64,000 bases of DNA, taken from positions 1 to 64,000 of the forward strand of contig UQMW01000003.1 in the NCBI GenBank assembly GCA_900542275.1. Direction: 5' to 3'. The notes beneath the pieces were generated by a model. The model was given only the letters and a program-made list of their open reading frames with translations, did no database searches and was not told the origin of the DNA. Both the position numbers and the translations under genes were made by a program. Source of the stretch: an uncultured Collinsella sp. (lineage in GTDB: Bacteria > Actinomycetota > Coriobacteriia > Coriobacteriales > Coriobacteriaceae). Below, piece after piece: positions 52,260 to 61,002 of this stretch. Each line of letters opens with the position of its first letter. The first letter of the stretch is position 1.

Positions 52260-53420
52260 ATGTCGGATTCGCCTAATTTTTTGACCTATGCCCAGACGGC
52301 GTTTGATCCGTTTGAGGAGCGGCCGTTCTGCGCGGTGGATAGCCTGGTCTTTGCCTGGTTGTCGTATTTGCGTTTGCCGGGTGATATGGCAGAGCTGACG
52401 AACTGGCAGGGCCTAGACGTACGCGAGCTGCTGCGTGCCGAGTGCTACCGGGACATGATTGACGACTTGTGGGATCCAGAGGGGAGCAGGGCCTTGTTGG
52501 AGGCCGTGGCAGCAAGCCCTCGCTACCGTGGCGTGCACGTTTGCGGCTATCGTGCCGTGAGCGATGTGGTGGCGACAGAGCAGTTTGCAGCCATGGCGTT
52601 CCGGTTTCCGGCGGGGTTTAGCTATCTTTCCTTCCGAGGGACCGACAGCACGATTGTGGGCTGGAAAGAGGACTTTAACATGGCGTTCCGGTATCCTGTG
52701 CCGGCCCAGGAATCCGCGGCGCGTTATGTGGACGAGGCGGCGGATGCGATCGACGGGCCGCTTTTGTGCGGAGGTCATTCCAAGGGTGGAAACCTTGCGG
52801 TGTACGGTGCGGCGATGTGCTCCGATGTCGCCCGTGCGCGAATCGAACGGGCGTATTCCCATGATGGTCCGGGCTTCGTCGAGGAGTTTCTGAACGGTAA
52901 CGCCTTTGCCGATCTTTCCGGTCGAATCGACAAGACTCTGCCACGGTCGTCGATCTTTGGCATGATGTTCGAGACACAGGAGGACTATGCCATCGTTGAG
53001 AGCACCGAGTTCAGCCTGCTGCAGCACAATCCCTTTAGCTGGGTGGTTGATGGCCGCGACTTCGTGTACTGTGAACGCCTGTCCGCCGGTGCTCGATACG
53101 TTGATGGCTCCATTCGCGAGATGCTGCTTGCAGTGGGGCCTAGCGAGCGCGAGCGTTTTGTAGATGCGTTGTTCTCCGTGTTTGAGGCTACGGGTGCTGA
53201 GCGGTTTGCGGATATCGCTGGGAATCTGCGCGAGAGCCTGCCTGTGATGCTCCAGGCTGCGCAGGGCTTTGACGGAGATACGCGCCGCTTTGTCTCGCAG
53301 ACCATAGTGGCAATCCTTAAATGCGCACTGCTGCCCAAACGACCCCAGATCGACATGTCCGCTGCCGGTAAGAGTCTGGCAGAACAGCTCGAGGCTTGGC
53401 AGTCCGAGCTCCTGCGCTAG
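52260..53420 (+). CDS. Mbeg1-like (DUF2974) alpha/beta hydrolase
   Basis: A 386-residue lipase-like protein. FSYLSFRGTDSTIVGWKEDFNM and the nucleophile elbow GGHSKGGNLAVYGA are the hallmarks of the Mbeg1/DUF2974 family of predicted serine hydrolases; HDGPGF follows. No signal peptide is present, so it is probably intracellular; substrate unknown. ATG 52260 closely follows GGGAGG, and an in-frame ATG at 52242 is possible. The gene is bracketed by two copies of a palindromic repeat. Confidence 0.88.
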   Translation: MSDSPNFLTYAQTAFDPFEERPFCAVDSLVFAWLSYLRLPGDMAELTNWQGLDVRELLRAECYRDMIDDLWDPEGSRALLEAVAASPRYRGVHVCGYRAVSDVVATEQFAAMAFRFPAGFSYLSFRGTDSTIVGWKEDFNMAFRYPVPAQESAARYVDEAADAIDGPLLCGGHSKGGNLAVYGAAMCSDVARARIERAYSHDGPGFVEEFLNGNAFADLSGRIDKTLPRSSIFGMMFETQEDYAIVESTEFSLLQHNPFSWVVDGRDFVYCERLSAGARYVDGSIREMLLAVGPSERERFVDALFSVFEATGAERFADIAGNLRESLPVMLQAAQGFDGDTRRFVSQTIVAILKCALLPKRPQIDMSAAGKSLAEQLEAWQSELLR

Positions 53421-53424
53421 CCAT

Positions 53425-53455
53425 TGGTGCAAAGCAACCTGTCCCCGATGCACCA
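53425..53455 (+). repeat. Small palindromic repeat, copy 2
   Basis: Same 31-base unit as at 52199, differing at three internal bases (AACCTGTCCCC core). TTGGTGCA and TGCACCAA form the ends (53424-53456 with one more base each side). Confidence 0.7.
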
Positions 53456-53531
53456 ATCTTCGATGCGCTCGGGGAGGGCTCGACCGCTATACTGGTTCGT
53501 GCCGAAATCGATCTAGAACGGAATGCCGTAT

Positions 53532-54536
53532 ATGAAAATCAATCACGCGATTCTGCATATCCTGGACTTTGACTCTGCCGTCAACGTTATGAGCCAGCGC
53601 GAGCTCGATATCGAGAGCCGTACCGTGCGCAACTTCGTGACCACGCATCTGCGCCGCGCACGTACCTCGGCCGACAATAAACGCGCCACGTTTGCCGAGA
53701 ACTCTGCGTTTGGCGGCGAGCTCAAGGGTTATTTCTTTGGCGAGCGCGAGTTCGTGGACCTGTCGCAGCAGATTGCGGAGTTTATCTCCTCCGAGCTCAC
53801 CAAAGCCGAGAAAGCCGAGTCCACCGACGTGCTTGTGGCGGACTTTGATGACGATGAGGATGCCCGCTGGTTTGCCGTGATGCTGCTGGGCTCCAAGCAG
53901 GCTTTTATGCACGAAGTGGGCCGCGAGGAGGGGGAGGTGCGCAACGACATCGCGCGCCACTACGCTATTCTGCCAAACCCCTCGCAAAAGGTGCCGAGCT
54001 ATGCCATCGTGCGCGCGAGTACCATGGAGATCGGCTACGTGGACAAGAAGCGCAAGATTGCCGGCGAGGACCGTATGCTTATCCCCGATGGCCTGCTGCA
54101 GTGCGACACGGGTGTATCGGGCAAGGAGGTCATCGACACCGTGACGCGTGTGGTCGAGGAAGTCGCCGAGGAGCATGGTGCCAATACGGCCGTGGCACTC
54201 GCCAAGGTTAAGGCTGCCGTTGCCGAGAAGGTTGAGGATGACGAGGAGCTGCCGCCTTGGGATATCGTCGATGAGGTCTTTGAGGACGAACCGGTCATCA
54301 AGGAAAGCGTGCGCGCGGCACTGACCGAGGAGAAGGTTCCCGAGCGCGTTCCCGTGGAGCGCAAGCAGGTCGAGCGCGCTGCCGTGCGCAATCACAAGAT
54401 CCGTACCGACACGGGTATCGAAATCAGCTTCCCGGCCGAGATGGGTTCGAATTCCGAGTACATCGAGTTCGTCAACGAGCCCAACGGCCTTATCTCCATC
54501 GAGCTCAAGAATATCGGCAGCATCGAGAATCGATAA
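53532..54536 (+). CDS. 37-kDa nucleoid-associated protein (NdpA/YejK-like)
   Basis: The 334-residue protein starts MKINHAILHILDFDSAVNVMSQRELDIESR, the NdpA-family N-terminus, and shows the central strand pattern ARWFAVMLLGSKQAFMHEV and a C-terminal FVNEPNGLISIELKNIGSIENR. In E. coli YejK binds DNA and modulates topoisomerase IV. The start could be ATG 53523, three codons earlier. Confidence 0.88.
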   Translation: MKINHAILHILDFDSAVNVMSQRELDIESRTVRNFVTTHLRRARTSADNKRATFAENSAFGGELKGYFFGEREFVDLSQQIAEFISSELTKAEKAESTDVLVADFDDDEDARWFAVMLLGSKQAFMHEVGREEGEVRNDIARHYAILPNPSQKVPSYAIVRASTMEIGYVDKKRKIAGEDRMLIPDGLLQCDTGVSGKEVIDTVTRVVEEVAEEHGANTAVALAKVKAAVAEKVEDDEELPPWDIVDEVFEDEPVIKESVRAALTEEKVPERVPVERKQVERAAVRNHKIRTDTGIEISFPAEMGSNSEYIEFVNEPNGLISIELKNIGSIENR

Positions 54537-54564
54537 GTTGCGTTACGCCTACAGCGAGAAAGCA

Positions 54565-54600
54565 AAGGCCGAAGCTCCTAGGGGCTTCGGCCTTCTTGTT
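54565..54600 (+). terminator. Rho-independent terminator
   Basis: AAGGCCGAAGC (54565-54575) pairs with 54584-54594 and is followed by CTTGTTT. Confidence 0.85.
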
Positions 54601-54669
54601 TGGGGATGAATTGCCCCGCAGGTTGAGCATAAGTCAGCGAAAACGCGGTTTGTCAAAACCGCGTAACTA

Positions 54670-55389
54670 TTAAAGCTGGCGCAGACCCTCTTCCAGGCCG
54701 GTCTTGCTGTCGGTCTTCTCGTCGCGCATCTTGATGACGCGGGCGGGGACACCGGCCACGACGGCACCGGCGGGGACGTCCTCGACGCACACGGCGCCGG
54801 CGGCAACGACAGCGCCTTTGCCTACGTGCACGCCCTCCAGGACCACGGCATTGGCGCCGATCATAACGTCGTCCTCGATGATGACGGGCGTGGCACTGGC
54901 GGGCTCCACGACGCCTGCCAGCACGGTGCCGGCGCCGATGTGGCAGTTCTTGCCCACGGTGGCGCGGCCGCCCAGCACGGCGCCCATGTCGATCATGGAG
55001 CCTTCGCCAATGACGGAGCCGATGTTGATGATGGCGCCCATCATGATGACGGCATGGTCGCCAATCTCGACACGGTCGCGGATGATCGCGCCCGGCTCGA
55101 TGCGGGCGTTGATACCCTTGAGGTCGAGCATGGGCACGGCGGAGTTGCGGCAGTCGTTCTCTACGTCGTAGTAGTCGATGGAGTCGGCGTTGGCGTCGAG
55201 GAGTGCCTTGAGCTCATCCCAGTCACCAAAGACGGTCTTGCCACGACGACCGCCGTAGACGTGCGCATTGCCCCACTGGACCTTCATGCCCGGCTTTTCG
55301 CGCACGTACAGTTTGACGGGCGTTTTCTTGGGCGCGGTTGCGATGTAGTTGATAATCTCCTGTGCATCCATCTCGGCTGCATTACTCAT
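54670..55389 (-). CDS. dapH: Tetrahydrodipicolinate N-acetyltransferase
   Basis: DapH acetylates tetrahydrodipicolinate, the step that defines the acetylase branch of DAP/lysine synthesis. The 239-residue protein has an alpha/beta N-terminal part ([22 protein letters not shown]) and a left-handed beta helix of hexapeptide repeats ([32 protein letters not shown]...). It is the last gene of the minus-strand lysA-dapA, dapB, dapH operon. Confidence 0.95.
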   Translation of the reverse strand: MSNAAEMDAQEIINYIATAPKKTPVKLYVREKPGMKVQWGNAHVYGGRRGKTVFGDWDELKALLDANADSIDYYDVENDCRNSAVPMLDLKGINARIEPGAIIRDRVEIGDHAVIMMGAIINIGSVIGEGSMIDMGAVLGGRATVGKNCHIGAGTVLAGVVEPASATPVIIEDDVMIGANAVVLEGVHVGKGAVVAAGAVCVEDVPAGAVVAGVPARVIKMRDEKTDSKTGLEEGLRQL

Positions 55390-55428
55390 TTGCTGTCTCT
55401 CCTTTGAGTGGATCCGGTTGATACCTGG

Positions 55429-56169
55429 TTAGGCAAACATGACCTGGTCGAACGTATAGAAGCCAGGCTCGCGGGTGACGAGCTTCTGCGCGGCTGCCAG
55501 GGCGCCGTTGACGAAGATCTGACGGCTCGTGGCGCGGTGCGTGAGCGTGACCTCCTCGTCCTGGCCGAAAAAGCTTACCTCGTGCACGCCGGCGACGGTG
55601 CCGCCGCGCAGCGAGTGCATGCCGATCTCCTTGGGGTCGCGCGCGCCGCACATGCCCTCGCGGCCATAGACGGGGTGGTAGCCAGCCTCAGGCTCGGCCT
55701 CGACCACGGCGTCGAGTAGCAGCTTGGCGGTGCCGCTGGGAGCGTCGACCTTTTGGCTGTGGTGCGTCTCGACAATCTCGCAGTCAAAGCCGGGCAGCTC
55801 GCGCGTGGCCTGGGCAACCAGATGGCGCAGGGCGGCGATACCGATAGAGTAGTTGCCCGAGTGCATAACGCGGGCGTTCTGACCCAGCTCGCGCAGGCGA
55901 TCCACCTGCTCGGGCGTATAGCCCGTGGTGCCGGAAACGAGTGCGGCACCCGTGCGCTCGACATAGGCGACGACGGCGTCGAAGGTCACGACGTTCGAGA
56001 AGTCGATGATTACATCGGCCGTCGGTGCGCTCTCGAGCTCGGACAAGTCGAAGCCGATCTGGGCGACGATGTCAAAAACGGGCTGCCCGGCGGCGTCGAC
56101 AACGCCCTCGGCGGTAGTGCGGATGAGCGAGCCCATGCGACCCGTTCCCATAATGACGGTCTTAATCAA
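55429..56169 (-). CDS. dapB: 4-hydroxy-tetrahydrodipicolinate reductase
   Basis: DapB reduces the DapA product with NAD(P)H. The 246-residue protein has the nucleotide loop MGTGRMGSLIR, IDFSN, SGTTGYTPEQ and the substrate motif ETHHSQKVDAPSGTAKLL. Its start overlaps the end of the lysA-dapA frame by eight bases, so translation is coupled. Confidence 0.96.
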   Translation of the reverse strand: MIKTVIMGTGRMGSLIRTTAEGVVDAAGQPVFDIVAQIGFDLSELESAPTADVIIDFSNVVTFDAVVAYVERTGAALVSGTTGYTPEQVDRLRELGQNARVMHSGNYSIGIAALRHLVAQATRELPGFDCEIVETHHSQKVDAPSGTAKLLLDAVVEAEPEAGYHPVYGREGMCGARDPKEIGMHSLRGGTVAGVHEVSFFGQDEEVTLTHRATSRQIFVNGALAAAQKLVTREPGFYTFDQVMFA

Positions 56170-58471
56170 GCAGACCAGCTCCCTTCAGAGCATCGGTAAG
56201 TGCGGAGCGCGTGTCGTTGGCCATGGGGCATAGCGGCATGCGGTAGTTTGCCTCGATCATACCCATCTGGGCGAGCGCTTCCTTGACGGGGATGGGGTTG
56301 ACCTCGCTAAAGAGTGCATTGATGAGCGGCTGACCAGCAATTTGGATATCGCGGGCGCGCTCCACGTCACCGTCCAGGTAGGCGCGACACATGTCATGCA
56401 CGAGCTGCGGCTGAACATCGGCCCACACGCTGATGGTGCCCGAGGCACCCAGGCTCATGAGCGGTACGGTGAGGGCGTCCTCGCCCGAGTACATGCGGAA
56501 GTCGTCGGACAGCAGGTGGGCGATCTTGGCCGCGTAGGCAACGTTGCCCGAGGCTTCCTTGATGCCCATGATGTTGGGGTGCGCGGCCAAGCGCTCTACG
56601 TTGCGCTCGCTGATGCCGCAGCCGCAGCGGCCGGGGATGTTGTACAGGATGCAGGGAATGTCCACGGCATCGGCGACGGTCTTAAAGTGCTGATAGATGC
56701 CCTCTTCATTGGCCTTGTTGTAGTAGGGGGCGATGAGCAGCAGGCCGTCGGCTCCCAAGCCCTGGTAGGTGAGCGACTTGGTGAGCATGGTCTGCGTGGA
56801 GTTGGAGCCCGAGCCGGCGATGACGGGGACACGTCCTGCAACATGCTTGACCACGGCGGCGACGACGGAGTTGTCCTCGTCATCGGTCATCGTGGCGCTC
56901 TCACCGGTGGTGCCCAGGGTGAGGATGGCGTCGGTGCCGTTTTGCAGGTGGAAATCGATAAGGCGCTCGAGTGCGTCAAAGTCGACGCTGCCGTCCTTTT
57001 TAAACGGCGTGACAAGGGCGACGATTGAGCCCTCGAGGCTGCGGATATCCATGTTTTTCTCCTTCGCTTCCGCGATCTGGATGCGTTTATTCCATTGGGC
57101 GGCGACGGCCAAGCGCTCGTCCTGAGCGCGACGTCGAGCGCTTTCGGCGCGCGATTTGGCCAGCAGCTCTCGTCCGCACGGCAGCACGTCGAGCGTGGCA
57201 AAATAGTCGCCCGGGCGCTCGGCGCGGCGGATGAGGTCGGCCGAGCCATCGGGGCGCAGTAGGACCTCAGCTGAGCGCAGGCGTCCGTTGTAGTTGTAGC
57301 CCATGGAGTAGCCGTGGGCGCCTGTATCGTGGATCACGAGCAAGTCACCCATATCGATATGCGGCAGCTCGCGATCGATGGCGAACTTGTCGTTGTTCTC
57401 GCATAGGTTTCCCGTGATGTCGTAGGTGTCCGTGACGGGCGCTGCGGTCTTGTCGGCGCCACCCGGCTGACCCATCACCGTAATGTGGTGGTAGGCGCCA
57501 TACATGGCAGGGCGGATCAAGTCGACGGCGCTTGCGTCGACACCGATATAGTCCTTGTAGATTTGCTTCTCGTGGATGGCCTTGGTGACCAGGCAACCGT
57601 AGGGGCCCATCATAAAGCGGCCCATCTCGGTGCAGATGACCACATCGCCCATGCCGGCGGGAATCAGGATCTCGTCGTAGGCCGCGTGCACTCCCTCGCC
57701 GATGGCGTGAATGTCGTTGGCCTGCTGCTCGGGCAGGTAGGGGATGCCGACGCCGCCAGATAGATTGATGAAGGCGACATGTGCGCCGGTCTCGCGCTCC
57801 AGGCGCACGGCAAGCTCAAAGAGGATGCGCGCGAGCTTGGGGTAGTAGTCGTTGGTGACGGTATTGCTAGCGAGGAAGGCGTGGATACCAAAGTCCTCGG
57901 CGCCCTTGGCCTTGAGCATGCGGAACGCCTCGAAGAGTTGCTCGGTGGTCATGCCGTACTTGGAGTCGCCGGGGTTATCCATGATGCCGTTGGAAAGCTG
58001 GAACAGACCGCCCGGATTAAAGCGGCAGCTGACCGTCTTGGGGATGGGCCCCGCAACGTGCTCAAAGAACTCGATGTGGCTGATGTCGTCAAAGTTGACG
58101 ATGGCGCCCAGCTTGTCGGCGAGCTCAAAGTCCGCTGCCGGCGTGTCGTTGGACGAGAACATGATGTCGTGTCCCGTGATACCCAGCGAGCGGGCGATCA
58201 TGAGCTCGGTATAGCTCGAGCAATCGCAGCCGCAGCCGTATTCATTGAGAATGGAGATGAGCGCCGGGTTGGGATTGGCCTTGACGGCAAAGTATTCCTT
58301 AAAGCCCGGGTTCCATGCGAAGGCGTCGCGCACCTCTTGCATGTTGCGGCGGATGCCCGCCTCGTCGTATAGATGAAACGGCGTGGGGAACTGCTCGACG
58401 ATATGCTCGAGCGTCTCCTTGTCCACAAACGGCTGCTTGGCCGCATACGCTTCGTTGGGGGTCAATGCCAT
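56162..58471 (-). CDS. lysA-dapA: Fused diaminopimelate decarboxylase - dihydrodipicolinate synthase
   Basis: One uninterrupted frame of 769 codons encodes a complete LysA (residues 1-473; PLP lysine K64 in FAVKANPNP, later CTEMGRF and HDTGAHGYSMGYNYN) followed by a complete DapA (474-769; Schiff-base lysine K165 in GIKEASGN and Y137 in YNIPGR, DapA numbering). DapA is the first and LysA the last enzyme of lysine synthesis. A strong internal ribosome site (GAAGGAG) precedes the DapA methionine at 57052, so free DapA could also be made. A lysine riboswitch precedes the gene. Confidence 0.93.
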   Translation of the reverse strand: MALTPNEAYAAKQPFVDKETLEHIVEQFPTPFHLYDEAGIRRNMQEVRDAFAWNPGFKEYFAVKANPNPALISILNEYGCGCDCSSYTELMIARSLGITGHDIMFSSNDTPAADFELADKLGAIVNFDDISHIEFFEHVAGPIPKTVSCRFNPGGLFQLSNGIMDNPGDSKYGMTTEQLFEAFRMLKAKGAEDFGIHAFLASNTVTNDYYPKLARILFELAVRLERETGAHVAFINLSGGVGIPYLPEQQANDIHAIGEGVHAAYDEILIPAGMGDVVICTEMGRFMMGPYGCLVTKAIHEKQIYKDYIGVDASAVDLIRPAMYGAYHHITVMGQPGGADKTAAPVTDTYDITGNLCENNDKFAIDRELPHIDMGDLLVIHDTGAHGYSMGYNYNGRLRSAEVLLRPDGSADLIRRAERPGDYFATLDVLPCGRELLAKSRAESARRRAQDERLAVAAQWNKRIQIAEAKEKNMDIRSLEGSIVALVTPFKKDGSVDFDALERLIDFHLQNGTDAILTLGTTGESATMTDDEDNSVVAAVVKHVAGRVPVIAGSGSNSTQTMLTKSLTYQGLGADGLLLIAPYYNKANEEGIYQHFKTVADAVDIPCILYNIPGRCGCGISERNVERLAAHPNIMGIKEASGNVAYAAKIAHLLSDDFRMYSGEDALTVPLMSLGASGTISVWADVQPQLVHDMCRAYLDGDVERARDIQIAGQPLINALFSEVNPIPVKEALAQMGMIEANYRMPLCPMANDTRSALTDALKGAGLLD

Positions 58472-58484
58472 GTCCCGTAAACCT

Positions 58485-58549
58485 CGCTATCCAGACGGCG
58501 CCATCTGCGCATCGAATCCGCATAGCGTGGACCCAATGTCCGGATAGCG
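58485..58549 (-). promoter_or_regulatory. Expression platform of the lysine riboswitch
   Basis: The 3' strand of riboswitch helix P1 (58538-58549) is complementary over 12 bases to 58485-58496, which touches the lysA Shine-Dalgarno region (GCGAGG, 58487-58482). The two pairings exclude each other. No T-run follows, so control is probably of translation; which state is ON cannot be settled from the sequence alone. Confidence 0.55.
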
Positions 58550-58698
58550 CTCCCGCATTGCTGCAGACAGTCCTGCGGGTGTTTCCCGCAGGCCCACCAG
58601 GTTGTTCGTGCCCAAAAACCCAGTTCGGCGGGTTTCGCCTCCCCACGGGGTCAAAGCCTGCCGGCTCGCCCGCGGTTCTTCGTGCCCGCGCCTCTATC
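58543..58698 (-). promoter_or_regulatory. Lysine riboswitch (L-box)
   Basis: On the minus strand the leader begins GATAGAGGCGC and ends GCGCTATC, which form helix P1 as in known L-boxes. Conserved blocks between are CACGAAG, GGGGAGGCGAAACCCGCCGAA, a GGGCACGAACA segment and CCGCAGGACTGTC. Order and spacing match the lysine aptamer. It lies 72 bases before lysA. A weak promoter (TTGTTT at 58738-58733, TAGGGT at 58715-58710) would start transcription just upstream. Confidence 0.85.
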
Positions 58699-58806
58699 AA
58701 GTGGTAACGACCCTACCACGTTGCACTTTACCAAACAAGAGTATTCGTATATAACGTTTAAAAAATGCAGGGATATGCTAGAAACAAGGGCGTCACAATT
58801 CTGCAT

Positions 58807-58818
58807 CACAATATTGTG
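58807..58818. promoter_or_regulatory. Palindrome CACAATATTGTG before the deacetylase gene
   Basis: A perfect 12-bp palindrome, extended as TCACA...TGTGA, lies 33 bases before the M20 gene start and is a candidate operator. Confidence 0.4.
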
Positions 58819-58850
58819 TGAATGGATATGCCCCCATGAAAGGATCCTTT

Positions 58851-60038
58851 ATGACCGAGCTCCAAGAACTTCGTCGCTATCGTCGCGACCTGCATCACAT
58901 TCCGGAGCTCGATTTCGATCTTCCTCAAACCATAGCCTATATCGAGGGTGTGCTCGCCTCGCTTGCCTGTGAGCTGACCCATCCCTGCCCCAGCTGCGTA
59001 TGTGCTTTCTTCGACGCTGGCACGGGCGCCGCGCATGCCACGGCGATTCGCGCCGATATGGACGCGCTGCCCATCGCGGAGGCGACGGGTGCGGCCTTTG
59101 CCTCGACGCATCCCGGAAAGATGCACGCTTGCGGACACGATGGACACATGGCCATGGCACTTGCGGCAGCAACCTTTGTCGACCGCACGATTCGTGAGCA
59201 GCCGGGTGCCATCAAGCGCAACGTGCTCTTTGTGTTCCAGCCTGCCGAGGAGACGACCGGTGGCGCCAAGACAGTATGCGAGAGCGGTGTGTTCGAGTGC
59301 TACGGGGTCGACCGCATTTTTGGCTTTCATGTGTGGCCCGATCTGCCTGCGAACACGTTGGCGAGTTGTTCCGGCCCGCTGCTGGCGCGCTCGAGCGAGA
59401 CACATATCCATATTCACGGTACGAGTATCCATATTGCTAAGACTTATGGTGTGCCGGTTGAGGAGTCGCACGATGCGGCACTGGCGGCTGCCAAGTTCTT
59501 GGTTGCCGAGCGTGAATTGATGGACGAGGTGGGTGCCGATGAACCCTGCATTGGTAAGTTCGGCCTGCTGCAGGCCGGTACCGTCTGCAATGCGGTGGCG
59601 GGGGAGGCCCATGTTGCCGGCAGTCTGCGTGTGTTTACGGACGGCATGTTCGACCGCGCGCGCGAAGGCGTGCGCCGTGTACTCGACGAGGCATGCACTG
59701 CAACGGGCTGCACGTACGATCTCGACTTTGCCGAGGGCTATCCGCCGGTCGATAACGACCCCGAGCTGTTTGCCCGAATCGCGCCCGCTCTGCCCGAATT
59801 GCAGCTCGTGGACGAGCCGCTGCTAATCGCCGAGGATTTCGCGTTCTATCAGCGGCATCTGCCGGGCGTGTTCTTCTTGCTGGGCACGGGCGTGCCAGAG
59901 GGCCAAGACAACCCGAGTGATTCGGATGGCTGCCCCGCCTATGCAACAAGCGCCCTGCATACCGATAGCATGCTCTTTGACGAGGAAATCCTACTCAAGG
60001 GCCTCGATGTCTACAAACGATTGCTTGGCTTGGAGTGA
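58851..60038 (+). CDS. M20-family amidohydrolase, probable N-acetyldiaminopimelate deacetylase
   Basis: A 395-residue zinc amidohydrolase: LHHIPELDFDLPQT, RADMDALPI, HACGHDGHMAMAL (metal ligands), FQPAEETTGGAK with the catalytic glutamate, GFHVWPDLP and a C-terminal metal histidine in TSALHTDSMLF. Relatives include DapL of Bacillus, hippurate and aminobenzoyl-glutamate hydrolases. Next to dapH, the deacetylase step of the acetylase pathway is the best fit. ATG 58851 follows AAAGGA. Confidence 0.85.
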   Translation: MTELQELRRYRRDLHHIPELDFDLPQTIAYIEGVLASLACELTHPCPSCVCAFFDAGTGAAHATAIRADMDALPIAEATGAAFASTHPGKMHACGHDGHMAMALAAATFVDRTIREQPGAIKRNVLFVFQPAEETTGGAKTVCESGVFECYGVDRIFGFHVWPDLPANTLASCSGPLLARSSETHIHIHGTSIHIAKTYGVPVEESHDAALAAAKFLVAERELMDEVGADEPCIGKFGLLQAGTVCNAVAGEAHVAGSLRVFTDGMFDRAREGVRRVLDEACTATGCTYDLDFAEGYPPVDNDPELFARIAPALPELQLVDEPLLIAEDFAFYQRHLPGVFFLLGTGVPEGQDNPSDSDGCPAYATSALHTDSMLFDEEILLKGLDVYKRLLGLE

Positions 60039-60040
60039 CG

Positions 60041-60364
60041 ATGGAGCGACGCCGACAGTCTGCCGTGTATAGTCCTGGTGGGTGTGGGTGCGGCTTGCTG
60101 CTGCTCCCGGTTATTGCTGTGAGCATTGGCGTGATGTTTGCGCTTGCTGGGCTGGCTGCGGCGGCACTCGTACTGTTTATCACTGCCATCGGCGTGACGA
60201 TTTGGCTCTGCCGCAATCGCGAGCGACGCCGTGCCGACGGTAAAACCAATGTCGGCTGGGTCATCTTTCTAATCATTGCGTACCTGCTGAGTGTCAGCTA
60301 CCTTGTTTTCTTTGTCCTGTTGATGATCAGTGCCTTTACCGGGGAATCCGTCACGGTGGGTTGA
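60041..60364 (+). CDS. Small membrane protein
   Basis: A 107-residue protein with a basic N-terminus (MERRRQS), a Cys/Gly pair (GGCGCG) and three hydrophobic segments (about 18-40, 40-56 and 72-98). No family is recognised. It starts two bases after the deacetylase stop, so it is in the same transcript. Confidence 0.7.
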   Translation: MERRRQSAVYSPGGCGCGLLLLPVIAVSIGVMFALAGLAAAALVLFITAIGVTIWLCRNRERRRADGKTNVGWVIFLIIAYLLSVSYLVFFVLLMISAFTGESVTVG

Positions 60365-60468
60365 TCACCACTGGCAGACGGTCGCGCAAAGTGCGTTTGC
60401 TCGGCGCTTGGACAACTGCATTGGCCGTTTACCGCAACCTTAGCTCTCAGCTAATGAATTCAAGTTCA

Positions 60469-60522
60469 ATCCTTCCTACGATGTGCTGTGTGCCGGCACG
60501 GTAGCCGGATCGTAGGAAGGAT
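60469..60522 (+). promoter_or_regulatory. Hairpin sequestering the FxLYD-gene ribosome site
   Basis: ATCCTTCCTACGA (60469-60481) is the exact reverse complement of 60510-60522, and the right arm contains the Shine-Dalgarno AGGAAGG (60514-60520) of the gene starting at 60528. A 28-base loop with its own GCCGG/CCGGA complementarity lies between. This would hold translation down unless opened. Confidence 0.7.
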
Positions 60523-60527
60523 GAATA

Positions 60528-60971
60528 ATGGCAAAAGAGGGAAAGAAGCCGATCGGCAAGATTGTCCTAGGCATCATCGTGGTGCTGGTTATCGTCGGTG
60601 CCGTGGGCTCTATGGGCGGCAACTCAACCGATTCGTCTGCGAGCGATTCGGCAAAACCTGCCGAGATGACACAGCAGGCTGAGGGGCAAAAAGAACCGCA
60701 AGAACCGTATACCATTGCTGACGAGGCTGAAGACACTTCCAATCAGTTTACCTATAAGATCACGGGCACGCTGACCAATAACACGGACAAGGAAAAGAGC
60801 TACATTCAGATTGAGTATGTTCTGTATGATGCCGATGGCAACCAGGTTGGAACGGCTCTTGCAAACACCAATCATCTGAAGGCGGGCGGCTCCTGGAAGT
60901 TCGAGGCGCTGGGTACGGTGTCTCCCGACCAGGTTGCTAGCTGGGAGCGTTCGGACGTAAGCGGTTTCTAG
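60528..60971 (+). CDS. Membrane-anchored FxLYD-domain protein
   Basis: The 147-residue protein has one N-terminal membrane helix (IGKIVLGIIVVLVIVGAVGS), a Ser/Glu-rich linker and an FxLYD-type beta domain (FTYKITGTLTNNTDKEKSYIQIEYVLYDADGNQVGTALANTNHLKAGGSWKFEAL). Such domains are extracellular in many Firmicutes and actinobacteria; function unknown. Its ribosome site is buried in a hairpin. Confidence 0.85.
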   Translation: MAKEGKKPIGKIVLGIIVVLVIVGAVGSMGGNSTDSSASDSAKPAEMTQQAEGQKEPQEPYTIADEAEDTSNQFTYKITGTLTNNTDKEKSYIQIEYVLYDADGNQVGTALANTNHLKAGGSWKFEALGTVSPDQVASWERSDVSGF

Positions 60972-61002
60972 CATGTTGCATGCACTGGGGAGGTGAAGTC
61001 GT

